From contig MEHQ01001077.1 of NCBI GenBank assembly GCA_008828725.1, positions 87,588 through 151,587 of the forward strand: 64,000 bases of DNA, written 5' to 3'. The notes beneath the pieces are model-generated. The model was not told the origin of the DNA. It worked only from the letters and a program-made list of their open reading frames with translations, and did not search any database. Below are positions 22,861 to 36,600 of the stretch, one piece after another (positions within the stretch are counted from its first letter, which is position 1; each line of letters opens with the position of its first letter). Made by a program: the position numbers and the translations under genes. This stretch comes from Saccharina japonica (taxonomy: Eukaryota; Sar; Phaeophyceae; Laminariales; Laminariaceae).

Positions 22861-22975
22861 GGTACCAAATAAATGATGTACCAGGTATATTTTCCTATCC
22901 GAAGCGTGGGCGCCGGCGAATGCCGGTATCCATGCGGAGCCCTTGTATATATGTACTTCGTATGTATATACCAGT

Positions 22976-23310
22976 AATTTTTTTCCGTCTCATTTATTAT
23001 CTTTGCCGTTCCTTTCTCTCTCCTTCCTAGTCATAACTCAGATCCGGGGTCACAAAGTAGGCTCTTTTCCTTCCTTCCCACCATGGTTCGTGCCTTGATT
23101 TTTTATGAAGACTTCTGCCCTTTCTTTCCCTCGTCGACTCGCATCGAATTGCGCATGCCCACGCTGCTAGGCGCTCTCAGCAGTTGGTTCCGTTTTTTTT
23201 TTCTTCTATTTTTGCAAATAAACTCAAAAGTCTGACCCACACGGGATTCGAACTCACGAAATCAACTCTAGCAGGATTCGAGGGTACCACTAGCCCACCG
23301 GGACGACCGG
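22976..23310 (-). mobile_element. tRNA-derived SINE, copy 2 (complete)
   Basis: On the minus strand it starts GGTCGTCCCGGTGGGC, carries an A-box-like TGGGCTAGTGG and a B-box GAGTTCGAATCCC, then a roughly 240 bp body shared with copies 1 and 3. It ends in an A-rich tail before 22976. The tRNA-like head shows derivation from a tRNA gene; it lacks a normal cloverleaf and is not a functional tRNA. Confidence 0.75.
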
Positions 23311-24361
23311 CTATGTACGTACGTACGTACCCATGGTATATACACCTGAAAAAAGAAAGAGAAAGGTACGAAGAAGGACGAAAAGACAAACATAAAATAC
23401 AAATAAAGGAAAGCAAGAAAACAACACAAACTGAAAAACAAAACAAAACAAACAATGCGCTCGACGCAAGCTACGGGTAGAGGTGTATTACCATGTTTTT
23501 GCCTTATAAGGGTGGTCACTTAAGGTCACTTGAGGAGCTCTATACCTCACCCAAAAACTGAGTTTGGAGGGAAATAAAAGTGCTATATATGCTATATATG
23601 CTATATACCCGATGAACAATCCCATCGCCTGAGCATAAAAATGAAAAATCTTTTGCGACACGGAAACGAAATTCCGACGGTTTTGGGTTAAGGAGCCTTT
23701 AATAGGTCATTCAGAAAACGTTTCAGCCAAAAAAAATGCCACCTTTGTCGTAGCACGCGTCGCTCACGGGCGCAGGCCGAGTCCCGGAGGGACAAGGTTA
23801 GGGATTATGTTTGCTGGTACGATCAGTCCTATGATATTCATACGTCGAAGTATGTCCAGCTGGTGGACCAATATAGGACGACACAAACAAAAAACAGATG
23901 GGAGACAAGAGAAGAAGAGGGCGGAGGCGAAGAGCTAACCGCAAATTAAAAAACAACGAGCAGTCCTGTTATATGGTGTGTCCATCCAGCTGGATGGCCA
24001 AGGACGAATAAAAAAACAAAAAAAAGAGCACAGAGGCAGACAAAGGGGGGGGGGATAAAAAAAAAAAATACAAGGTGATAAAAAAAAAAATACGTCGTAG
24101 GGTGGCGCAGCCGATGCTTAGTGGCAGGATGCTGGGGGGGGGTACCATTGACTTGGTAAGGGATACGTAGGGCAACACAACAACTAAAAAGTAATAGACA
24201 ATGTGACACAGCAGTCTAAGCAGTGGTCGCTGGGCGTCTCAACTAGAAATACGGCCAGTGCCCCGTTTCGGTGGGTGCCTTCACTTTCTTATCCGGCCTT
24301 AGCTGCTGTTGCTACACCTCCTCAACGCGGCTCCTCTTCCTCCCACCCTGGGCCTTGGGCT
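23311..24361. other. Non-coding, simple-sequence-rich stretch
   Basis: Holds GTAC and GCTATATAT microsatellites, long A-rich runs (23345-23460, 24000-24095), and a diverged repeat pair around 23860-23905 and 23965-24010 (CCAGCTGG...GGACGA...AACAAAAAA). No supported gene. Confidence 0.5.
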
Positions 24362-24601
24362 CTATGACGTCTTGAGTTGCTGCGCCGTTCGTACTTCAAG
24401 CGGTCGTCGTTTCGCTACTTGCTCCTTCTCCGTAGCGAACCGGCGCTTCATGTACTGCTCTGTCGCTTCCTCGGCACGTCTGAACCACTTGCCCGATATG
24501 TTCACTGCCAGCGTCCTTTGTTTCGCTTCGGTGGGCAAGTTAAACAACGACAAGTCGTGTTCGAGACAGCTCATCCAGTCCTTTGTTTGTCCTCCTAAGG
24601 A
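24362..24601 (-). pseudogene. Probable LINE (non-LTR retrotransposon) 3' fragment
   Basis: The minus strand encodes GGQTKDWMSCLEHDLSLFNL, then about 55 more residues including a GKWFRRAEE stretch, to a stop at 24362. The pattern Gly-Gly-Gln-x-Lys-x-Trp-x-x-Cys-x-x-x-Asp-Leu, followed by a W-[FR]-R segment, is like the C-terminal tail of many LINE ORF2 proteins. No reverse transcriptase lies upstream, so it is 5' truncated. Call made by pattern only; a short unrelated gene is possible. Confidence 0.4.
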
Positions 24602-24624
24602 GCCCTTCCCCCCGCCCCCCTTAG

Positions 24625-27600
24625 TAAAGCCCTGGCACTACGAAGTACACCATGCAAGTATGGATAGGAGTAGAGTCGATCAGTTTGATCATAAACATGA
24701 GGTACGTGCCGGAGGTTTCGCGGCAGTCTAAATTACTCTATATTTACGATCAGACTGGTCGCACGTGTCTTGTTTCTTCCTTTTACTTAGTTATCACATC
24801 GCTTGCCAGCTGACCCCCTCGGGGTGCTGTACCCCCACTTCAACTACCTGGTGGACAAGCCGTCGTCGCAGGTGTCTTCCTTTCTCCCCCCCCCCGGTAC
24901 TTACCCTCGTTTTTATCACGCGTATGGTTCATCGTTATCTCCGCTCGACGATTTTCACGGGATTGTTTTTAGCAGCTCGCGCTTTTCGCTCGTTCGGCTT
25001 CGTATGTTATGATGCACAAGAAGACTCAGAAGAAGAAAAAAGAAAAGAAAAAGCTCAGTGTTGCGTAACACACCAGCCGAGATTCGAACCTTGTTAGCAA
25101 AAAACACATCCGACACTGCACAGAATTGCAACAGTAATTTGTACCCCAAGAAAGTTGGGTGCGCTTGCGACAGGGGTGAGTCTACCGACGCCGCGTGCGA
25201 CGAATATAGCTATGATATGGCATGCCTTACGTATGGCAGTTTTTGTGCTCCTGAGGCAAATATTTCTGACTGACTATTAGTATGCTCCTTATCCCAATAC
25301 AGAGTAGTGGTCAGGTTCAAAGGCTACTATCATTGGTACCCAAGTTCGAATCCCACCGTGGTGAGATTTTCACTTTATTTGAAAAAATAAAAAGGAACCA
25401 ATTGCTGAGAGCGCCTTCGTGGCGTGGGTAGGCGGAATCCGACGCAAGTCGACGAGGGAAGAAAGTGCGGAAAACTTCTCGCGATGAAAATGCAAGGCAA
25501 GAACCGTAGTGGGGGAGGAGGGAGAAGAGCCTACTTTGTGGCCCCGGATCTGAGTTACGACCAGGAAGGAGAGAGAAAGGAAGGGCGAAGATAATAAATG
25601 GGATGGAAAAAAACAAAAGTAGTGTCGTTGGAACACCATTATTGGTATACATCGTGTAGTGTTCTTACAACATTATTCGTGCTGCATCTACTGTTACTAC
25701 TGTAGACCTTGGGATCGTACATCGGGATGCCTTTTTTTTCTTCAAGATCAATCAGTTGCTTGATGGGGGTATAAAGCTCCTGTACCATAATCAAGAAAAA
25801 ACACAACCAACCTCAGATCATTTAGGTGCTACCAGTACCTCTACCCTACCACGCCTCTACCGGGCCAGACAGACCGGAAGCAGCTTCCTGGCATGCATTT
25901 ACTGTATTAACAGTACGAAAACGGCTGTAACCCTACCGCTTAGACCGCTACTAGCACGGCGCAGTAGGTAAGCGCGCGATATTTTCACATTTCCCTCTCC
26001 TGTAGCGGCGGCTCGGTGTCGCTACCGTCTACTTATAATAGGAACTGGAGAAGCCCCTTGTCCTTCCACTTGGCTGCGAGTTGATTTGCAGTGTTTGGTG
26101 GTGGACGTTTGTAGACTCAGACCCTGGGTGGTTCATAATAATGTTGAAGGTACTCAGGTACACTGCTGTAGGTACTATACATTATTCAAACCTTCTGCTT
26201 GCAGTTCACGGACGCGTCTCCACGCAGAAGCCGTGTTTCCAATTTGAAATACGCGTTCCGCGGCGTCAATACGTCAGACATATAGAGGCAGTTCGCACAA
26301 AAAATAAACCCCCACGCCTGATCCCTGGTTCCAGAGTGTGTTTTTTCGCCGGGTTCCCTCGAACAATCGTTGTTTGTCCCCTCGTATATATATACCTATT
26401 CATCTAATGCATGCGCTGTATTTTTGCTCTTCATCGAAACAGGACTGATGTTGGCAACTGCACGGACTGCGTTGACGTGGGAGGCTGCGGTTACTGCTTG
26501 TCCACGCTTCAATGTGTCGATGGCACTTCTATCGGACCGGCCGACGGGTCACCGTGCCCCTCGTGGATTTTCGAGGCGGACGTCTGCCCGGGTAAGAGGA
26601 TGAGCTGCACCCCTGGGTTTTGAGTGTCAGTTCAAGGCTACGACTCGGCGCGACAATATAAACCGGCCTGTTCCTTTGGATGGGCTACACACTGCTGTAG
26701 TACCTGTTGGGCTAATCCAGTCACCACTTCTAACGACTGCAGCCCCTCAAACAGTGCCGGTCATCCATCTGATTTTTTTGAGGGGCGGATGGAGCAAAAG
26801 ACGTTTAAACCCCTTTCGAACTGCACCCCGAGTGTTTGGGGACAAACTACTGGTATCTATTATACAGGCTGGTTCAAGGTGTATCCGGTAAAACAGTTCA
26901 GAGCCGGAAATTCACGCCGTTTTTGGGAGTTAGGTCCTGATTTTTTGCACGCGTGTGCTATAAAGCCCTCGTAGCCCTTAAACGGACGGCGTCTTATTTT
27001 TTATTTATTCAGTGTGAAAACTTTCAGGGCCTATTTTTCAAAAGCGGCATGACCGTTCGGGCTTTTGTGCGGAAAACATGCCTATTTTGCAGTTGCCTGG
27101 TAATTACTTAGTTTCAGTATCGGATCAACTTTGAGCGTTTAATCTTACTTGCTATTGGCCCTACGCAGTCAGATCTTCAAGTATTTGCGCGAAATTGTAT
27201 AGACATGCCTTGAAGTACCTGGAACCGGCTCGTTCAGAAAATAATGAACAAAACGTTATTTTCTTACGGAAACGTCTGACTGTTTCTGGCCTCTTTTAAG
27301 GCCCGTGGTCGGTCGGGGCACGTTTTCGTCGCTAACGCCAGCCCTAGGACCTTAACTGAAAAACTGGCTATGTCACTCTTTTGCGCTATCCATGGCGGTC
27401 AGTATGATACCACATACATGGTATGTGATATTCGAGTAGATATTGCAAGCGGCATTCGTGTCTGACAAAACTTGGGTCGTTCCACTTGAACCAGCTCGTA
27501 GTGTGGGATAGCTTTTTGCAGTAGGAAAACAGTGTTTACGGTCAAGATGAACGTGGTTGTGTTGCCACCGAACCAAGCTGTGCTACGCAGCGAAGGGTGA

Positions 27601-30600
27601 GATGGTCGATACCCGCGGTGGACTGAAGCAGCGAGCCAAAGAGTCTCGATGTAACTCCATGCTCGCCAGATTCGAACAAGGTCTGGCGACACAGATAATA
27701 CAAAAAGCTAGCTCTGTGTGTTTTACTTTAGAAGCGGGCAGCGACGCGGCAGTTTACTGAAAATAAAGCAGCACCTACAGCAACGTTGCACATATTATAC
27801 CATAGAATAGTTATGTAAAAAAAAGGTCGCGATGTTTTTCTTTTGCGCCGCCGTCCACCGTTTCCACCTCGAAAATGCTACGGGATCTTCAGAGACCCCG
27901 AGGTGCAGCGAGTATCCGGAGTGCGCAACATGCGCCGAGGACGAAGACTGTGCGTGGTGCGCTTCCGAGGGAGCGTGCCTGACCGTCTCAGAGATATTCA
28001 GCATAGACTGCCGCGGAACCGTGTTTGACCTTCCCTGCCCGACGTCCTTCGTGGGAGGTAAGACCTATGCACTACTCACCGCCGTTCTCAAAGCGTGAAA
28101 GCAACGGAGGTTAAGGAGATCTGTCTCAAAAGGGCATCAGCATAAGCCTTACAAATATCGCGCGAGTGGCGCTTTCGCTAACATGGTGAGTAGTCAATGC
28201 TCGGTAGTTGTCGCACGTGCCATCCGAGGTTAACCCGAAGCTCGTTACACTAACTTTACTCAATAACCGCGAAGTCATGTACATAAACCCAGCACCATTC
28301 GACGACCGGGAGTATTTACGGACTGATGGGATGGGATGGGGTGGAGATCACCCCAGTCCGCGTTCTTGTACTGTAAGTGATAAACATATTGATAAAAGTG
28401 CTACAACAACAGATGGTGATGAAATTGCAGTGTTTTGGCCTGCGCGGTGACTTCAGGCACTGAATAGGGTCGACCGTCACGTACAATACGTAGATACTCG
28501 CCTAATTCCTCGGCGATGTTGACGCAAAACAATGCTCCGAGGGCTGCAAAACACATCACCTATGTATGTACCTCGCAGACAAACGCTCGTGAGTGTCTGT
28601 CAATTGCTGGCGCGGAGCGTTGCCTACTTCGCTTGTGCTAGTACATGCCAACGGTCAGCAAATATTTTGATGTTGGCGATTACGCCTAAACGTCAAAACT
28701 ATGCTCGCCAATAGAACAAACGAAAGGGTAGTGAAGAACAGCTATGCCGCTCACAAGGTACGCAGTTTCGGAGAGGTGAAACCCTGTGGATGGAACTAAT
28801 AGATATTCGGTGGTACGATCTATTTTGTTGAAACGCCCTTTCTCCGGTTTTATGATGCTTTCCCTTCAGTTCATTTTTCTTCATTTACTATGGTGGTAAA
28901 TAAAGCCTTAACTTTGGCCTATATATGTAGCGAATTTTCCTATTGGGGAGCGAAAAGGCTCTCGTGAGATTTCCAAATGAAATGGCCGTGTTCTCTAAAC
29001 CAATACCAGATACCAAGTGCCAGTCACAGCAACACTTCAACGTTTTCCGCCGTGCTCATGGGTTGTCGCCGCACGTTCGTATTTGGCGTAGAAAACCGGG
29101 TTGTGGGCAACCTCATCGTCGAAGCCGATCCTCAGTTTGGCGGGGGGCAGCTATCGGCGTCCGGCTTTACAGACTCTGGCGCGGACTTCTCCTTAGTTTT
29201 GAACGAGACTTCGTTTCGGGTTCAGTCCGGCGGCGACGCTAGCGTCCTCTCCGGGGATTCTCAGAATGCCAATGATGCCGGAGGCTCCATCTCCCTTTCT
29301 GCCGGGAACGGTATCAACCCCATCGGTGGAAGCGGCGGCAGGGTTTCAATCAGCGGTGGGTTTGCGGAAGGGCTTGAGGCCTTCGGAGGCGACGTGGGTG
29401 TAGGGGGAAGCGTCGATATCACCGGAGGCGCTTCGATAGAAGGGGTTGGCGGGGGCTTGAACATTACCGGAGGGACGAGCGAAAGTGGGACGGGGGGAGA
29501 TGTAACTCTTGCTAGTGGATCAAGCGAGGGCATCACTTCCGGACAGATAAATATACGCTCGGGTGACGGCCAAGGTACAGCAGCCAGCGGTGATATTGCC
29601 GTGTCGTCCGGGGACTCCATGACCAATGGCACCGGGTCGGTCGTCCTGGGAACCGGTGAAGCCACCGAGGGCGAGGCCGGCTTCATAAGCATTGCCGTCG
29701 GGGTAACAGGCACAGGACAAGGTTCCGATGTAACGGTAACGGCGGGAGACACGGCCGACAGCACCGCTCGGGGGGGCAGCGTGCGTGTCAAATCCGGGTA
29801 TGCCACGAATGGTTCCAGTGGAGGCGTGTACTTACAAACCGCCAACAGCGGCGTGGCAGGTGCCAGCGGTGATTTGCTCTTGAGAACGGGTGCCGCTAGC
29901 GCCGCGGACTCGGGTTCGATCTCGTTAATCACGAACTCTGCCGTTGGCGGTAAGGGTGGGCAGATCACCCTCGCCGTTGGTAGCGGCAACAGCGGGGACG
30001 GAGGATCCGTCGAAATTGCAGCAGGCGACTCGAACGCACCCTCGGCCGTCGGAGGAAATGTGATGATTACAGCTGGGGCAGGGACCGACCCTTCTTCTTA
30101 CGAAGGTGGATCGGGGGGTGACGTGGTAGTCAAGGGGGGCGAGGCTTTTGGTTTGGGATCCTCAGACCTAGGAGGCACGGTGTTGCTTACAGGCGGTTCC
30201 GCCGCAGCAAGCACAGGTGGCGCCCTGCTTCTTTCCACGGGTGTCGGCAAGCTTACTTCAAGCGGTGGAGCTACCATTACCACCGCAAATGCAGGAACAT
30301 CGGGGGTTAGCGGTGTGTTGAAATTGCTCACCGGTACATCCTCTGCTGGAAACACCGGAGAGATCTCAATCCTCTCAGGGGATGCTGCCGGAGGGGGCGC
30401 TGGGGACATTCGGATGTCCGTCGGTAGTGGAGATTCAGGAGTTGGAGGTTGGGTAGTAATCACTGCCGGCACCAGTAGTCACCAAACAGGCGGAGGGGTT
30501 CAAATTTCCGGTGGTTCAGGCACGGAAAGCTCTAGTGGCGACGTTCTGATCCAGACGATGAATGCGGGCCCGCAAGGTGTATCTGGATCGATTATTCTGA

Positions 30601-33600
30601 GCACAGGTCAGGCTACGGACGGGAGTGCCGGCGACATCGAGTTTCAAACCGGTTCCTCGACCGACGGAGACGCCGGCGATATCGTTTTCAGCATTGGCGG
30701 AGCTGATTTGGTTGGTTCTGGTGGTGACATCGAGTTCATGGCAGGAAACACCAGCGCAGTTGATGGGGTCGGCGGCGCCGTGCTTCTTGGTGCTGGAGAC
30801 GGGACCAATGCCGACGGTGGTGCCGGTGGCACGGTGTCTATATCCGGCGGGGGTGCTTCCGGAACGGGCGTGGGGGGCGGCACCGGAAACGGCGGGGATA
30901 TCGTTCTTTCTGGTGGCTCTGCCGTTGACGGGGCTGGTGGAATCGTATCTATGGTAGGTGGCACCAGCTCAGCAGGGACGGGTGGGGCAGTAGAGCTCCG
31001 CAGTGGAGGAAGCGACGTGTCTGCGAGTGGAGCCATACACATTTCTACCAGCAATGCCTTAGGCTTCACGTCGAGTGGAGCGATTATCGCCTCCACTGGA
31101 ACATCCAGCAGCGGCGACTCTGGAACGGTGCTACTTGGCTCCGGCGATGCACTAGAGGGAGCGGGAGGTGCTGTCGGGGTATTTGTTGGCGCCGGCGGCA
31201 CTGGTGATGGTGGAGATCTGTACCTGTACGCGGGTGATACCTCGGCTACGGGTGCGCGAGGAGGTACCATTTTTGTTACGGCTGGGGAAGGCTCCAGTGC
31301 GGATGAGGGAGACGGGGGTGACGGCGGTCCCGTCGTAGTGAGCGGTGGAAGTTCAAAGGGAACGTCAGTGCTTGACCGTGGCGGTACAGTAGAAATTATT
31401 GGTGGTGATTCTGTTGCCGGCCGCGGCGGGGGAGTAAGTGTCCAGTCTGGCACAAGCGATGGAGGTTCAAGTGGTCCCGTCTCGCTCTCGACGTCGGCAT
31501 CGGGAATCGACGGCGCCAGTGGTGACATCTCAACGTCGACAGGTGACTCCCTTGCTGCCACATCAGGTAGTATCTTCATGAACACGGGTGCAGCCACCGC
31601 TGGTGCGGGAGGATCCATTTACTTGTCCGTTGGTGAGGGCGACTATGGCGATGGAGGCGATGTTAAGCTTTCTGCCGGTCGGACTTCCGCCATTGGTGGA
31701 GCAGGAGGTAAGGTGATGATAGAAGGTGGTGAAGGCTCCAATCCCCATCATACTGATGGCGGGAACGGAGGAGATGTTCGCATTGCCGGTGGTTCAGCTA
31801 AAGGACAATCCAGCAGCGATGGCGGTGGTCATATAGGTTTGCACGGTGGGACCTCATTCGCCGGTAGCGGCGGTCACGTGTTTATAGGATCGGGCCAGAG
31901 CACGCTAACTTCCAGCGGACCCGTTGTTGTACAAACCGGCGATGCCGGCATACAGGGATCCAGTGGAAATGTAACTATTCGCACCGGTATTTCTAACTAC
32001 GGTTCAAGCGGTAGTGTGTCTCTTTCGACGGGAAATGCCCAAGCCGGAGGAGGAGGAAGTGTTGTGGTTCGTGTGGGTGACGGTGACTCGGGATCTGGTG
32101 GAAGTGTTGAAGTTACGGCGGGAATGACCACCGACAAGGCCTTTGGAGGAAACATCGCCATTAGTGGCGGGTATAGCAGTCGCACATCGAGCGGAATGGT
32201 CATTCTCCGCACGTCGAATGCAGGGGATGCAGGAACTAGCGGGGGGCTTCTACTCTCAACGGGAACTTCTAGTCGTGGTGAAAGCGGCACGATTCAACTG
32301 GTTACGGGCTCGGCGGAAGACGGTCATGGTGGGGATGTTCTTGTTGCGGTCGGGCCTGGTACCGCAGGGGGGGGAGGAGACATCATCCTGGCCGCGGGAG
32401 AGACAGGGGCATCGGAAGCAGTGGGTGGCGATATCCTCCTTGTTGCCGGGGAAGGAAGTAACCGGGACCGCTACAATGGCGGTGACGGTGGCCGCGTTCA
32501 GATATTTGGAGGGGCGGGGCAAGGGGGTGCCTCGGGAGATGACGGAGGGAGTATTGAAGTTGCTGGGGGGTTTTCTCGACAAGGTCGCGGCGGGGGAATG
32601 CAATTTCGAAGTGGGTACGGAGAGCACAGCTCAAGCGGGCCAATCCACCTGTCGACTGCTAATGCTGGAGAAGCCGGAATTAGTGGAGGTATCTCCCTAT
32701 ACTCGGGCACATCGAGCCGAGGCGACTCAGGGACGATCAGTATTCAGACTGGCACCGCTGCCCATGGCCGCGGCGGCAGCTTCCAGGTCTACGTTGGAAC
32801 AGGTGACTCGGGAGAAGGAGGTGACATCACTCTCATCGCAGGAGACACTCACGGAGAACTCGGCGGGAACGTTTCAATTCGTACTGGACACTCGTTCGGG
32901 TCAAGCAGTGGCGAGTTATTATTGCAAACTGTCAACGCTGGGCGCCAGGGAGATAGCGGGCGGGCGGTTCTTTCTACGGGCCACAGTCCCGAAGGCGCTT
33001 CTGGTGGGCTGGTCCTCACCACCGGGGATGCTGGTGGTAATTCCGGTGGTAATATCGAACTTTTTGTCGGCACTGGAGCGAAAAACGACGGGGGAGCCGT
33101 GATGTTGCGGGCCGGAGATACAACGGCGAAAGGACAGCGTGGGGGCGACATTTTGATGGCGGCGGGAGACGGGCTTAGTGCGGCCAAAGGAAGCAGCCAT
33201 GGGGGCGGTGGAGATGGTGGTTCTATTTTTATGGATGCCGGGCGGGCAAACGGTTTAGATTCCAAAAGTGACCCGGGTGGGAACGTCGAACTCACGGCAG
33301 GCTCCGCCGCCGCCGCCACCGGTGGCTCCATACTTTTGCAGTCAGGCTCTGGGGAGGCTTCGTCTAGTGGGCCAATCGTAATCCTCACGGCAAACTCGGG
33401 ACCAGCTGGTGCGAGTGGCAACGTCGTGCTGTCTACAGGTTCATCGACACTTGGCGATTCCGGATCTATTATTGTCGGTACTGGGACGGCAGTCGCGGGA
33501 GGTGGAGGTACCCTGGACTTTGCAGCCGGACCAGGGTCTGGTCCGCAGGGCGGTGCTATCAATCTTAGGGCAGGCGAATCAAGTGCTCGCCAAGGAGTCG

Positions 33601-36600
33601 GCGGTGCATTGTCATTCATCGGAGGCGTCGGGAGTAACCGACATGGAGCAGGTGGTGGACGAGGAGGGGGCGTCAATATCCAGGGTGGCGACGCGCAAGG
33701 CGGAAATACAGCAGATGGTGGGGGACTTGTCAGCATGCGCGGAGGGTCTGCAGCTAAAGGCGCGGGTGGATCGGTTGTCATTACAACCGGTGCCAGCAAA
33801 GACACGACTAGCGGATCAGTGCGAGTAGAAACCGCAAGCGCAGGCCGCTCTGGCACCAGTGGGAATATAACGATATCTACAGGAAATTCGACTCGGGGTC
33901 AGTCGGGCGAGTTGACGTTTAGAACCGGGCGCTCGATCACCGGCCCTGGCGGCGGGATTTCTTTGTCCGTTGGACCTGGCTCTGTAGGAAAGGGCGGCGA
34001 CGTGAACATAACTGCTGGAGCAACCGAGAGCCTGCAGGGCCAAACAGGAGGCTCTGTTTTGATTCAATCAGGGAGAAGCTGGCATGGAGCCAGCGGAGGA
34101 TTGGTCGTACGCACTTCAAACGCAGATAAAAATGGACCAAGCGGTGGTATTCGTATGTCCACCGGGGACTCTTCCTCTGGGCCGTCCGGATCCGTTTTGC
34201 TCACCACAGGGAATGCTTCGGCCAGCGGTGGCATAATTGCACGGGTCGGCCTTGCAAAAGCTACAGATGGCGGCCAGACCATGATCACTGCCGGCGACAC
34301 GGAGGCCCCCGCCAAAAAAGGGGGTGGTGTAACCCTACAGGCGGGCCAGGCAACTCATGGGTTAGGTGGCGACGTAACAATAGTGGCCGGAACGGGAGCA
34401 GGCAACGAACGGCGGGGTATCGATGGGGTTGGTGGCACCGTCAAAATCGTCGGTGGGCAAGGTATGATTGGTCCTGGCGGTAGAGTCGAGATATTGGGCG
34501 GAACGTCATCACACGGTAAGGAACGCGACCGTCGCAACGCCATCCCGGCTGAAGTCGGTGGAGACATCGTCTTGAACGCAGGGTCAGCTGATGGAGGTGT
34601 TGGGGGACACGTAATGATTCGCCCGGGAGAAGGTGACGTGGCCAACGGTAGGGTCGAGATTCGAGCGTCAACGGGGGTCGGGCGCATCGTGACGTCAGAC
34701 GACGACGTGTCTCTCTCCAGTGGCGCCAATGGCGGAATCTATCTGACTGTGCCCGCCGGTGACACAACCACGAAAAACGTCATTGGATTCAGTATCACTC
34801 ATTCTGCGGACAGCCTCGAGAATGAAGCCATCGAGTATGATTTCAGGCTACAGGAGTTTGAGGACGGCGAGCCGCGCGTGGTTGCGAACGTCCCGCTGCA
34901 GGTCACCACTATCCAATACTCCTCCGACGAGCGGATAAAGGAAAGCGTCATTGACGTCGATGTCGATGACGTTCTTCAGCGGTTCATGGAAGTGGAGATG
35001 GTGGAGTATGCCTACACGGAGGAATGGCGCGAAGTTCGAAACCTCGAAGGCAACCCGCGGGTTCGAGGGGTAATCGCTCAGCAGCTAGCCGAGGTGTTTC
35101 CGGAGCACGTCGAAACCATCTCCGACTTCGACCTTCCCGACCAGAATTTTGCGATTAGCGATTTCCTTCAGGTGGACAAGGTCGCACTAACGCTTGATCT
35201 CATATCAGCCATGCAGTCACAGCACAAGCACTTTAGCTTCGGACCCAACTCCGGGGAGAAGAGCGGCGATATCACGGTCGCGACCGAAGCCGGTGGGTCG
35301 TACGCTACCTCCAACCCAACGGGTGCCAGTGGCTCTGTCACGATCTCGACGGGGAAGGCATCACTGGGTGACAGTGGCGCGATCACTTTGACCACTGGCC
35401 CTTCAGAAAATGCAAACAAGCCTGGAAGCATCGCCATCGAAGTTGGCGGCACTGACGGAGACGGACCCAGCGTACACATGTCAGAGCTCGGCGTCTTGGT
35501 TTCTGCCGGACAACAAACAGATCCTTTAGAGGCCGGAGGTCGGATCGAGATTGCGGCAGGATCTACAGCTCCGTTCAACGGAAATCCTTCTGAAGACGGT
35601 GGGGCACTGGTATTACTAGCAGGAAACAGTACGGGCAGCGGTGGTACGGGAGGAGGCATTATAGTGAGACCTGGACGTGGTGGACTCCTGAACGGTACCG
35701 CAGAAATGCAAGCATCGACTGGGGAACAACGGATCGTGACGTCGGATCACGACGTGAGCGTGACCAGTGGGAAGGACGGGGGAATCTATCTGACTGTGCC
35801 CGCCGGTGACACAACCACGAAAAACGTCATTGGATTCAGTATCACTCATTCTGCGGACAGCCTCGAGAATGAAGCCATCGAGTATGATTTCAGGCTACAG
35901 GAGTTTGAGGACGGCGAGCCGCGCGTGGTTGCGAACGTCCCGCTGCAGGTCACCACTATCCAATACTCATCCGACGAGCGGATAAAGGAAAGCGTCATTG
36001 ACGTCGATGTCGATGACGTTCTTCAGCGGTTCATGGAAGTGGAGATGGTGGAGTATGCCTACACGGAGGAATGGCGCGAAGTTCGAAACCTCGAAGGCAA
36101 CCCGCGGGTTCGAGGGGTAATCGCTCAGCAGCTAGCCGAGGTATTTCCGGAGCACGTCGAAATCATCTCCGACTTCGACCTTCCCGACCAGAATTTTGCG
36201 ATTAGCGATTTCCTTCAGGTGGACAAGGTCGCACTAACGCTTGACCTCATATCAGCCATGCAGTCACAGCACAAGCACTTTAGCTTCGGACCCAACTCCG
36301 GGGAGAAGAGCGGCGATATCACGGTCGCGACCGAAGCCGGTGGGTCGTACGCTACCTCCAACCCAACGGGTGCCAGTGGCTCTGTCACGATCTCGACGGG
36401 GAAGGCATCACTGGGTGACAGTGGCGCGATCACTTTAACCACTGGATCTGTGGAACACGGTGGAGAGGCCGGAGATATACATTTGCGTGTGGGAGAAGAA
36501 GGCGCAGGATCTGCTGTGGTCAGCATGTCACCCTTTGACGTGTACCTGTCGGCCGGTAACCAGACTGATCCAAACAAAGCAGGAGGAACTATCGACGTGT

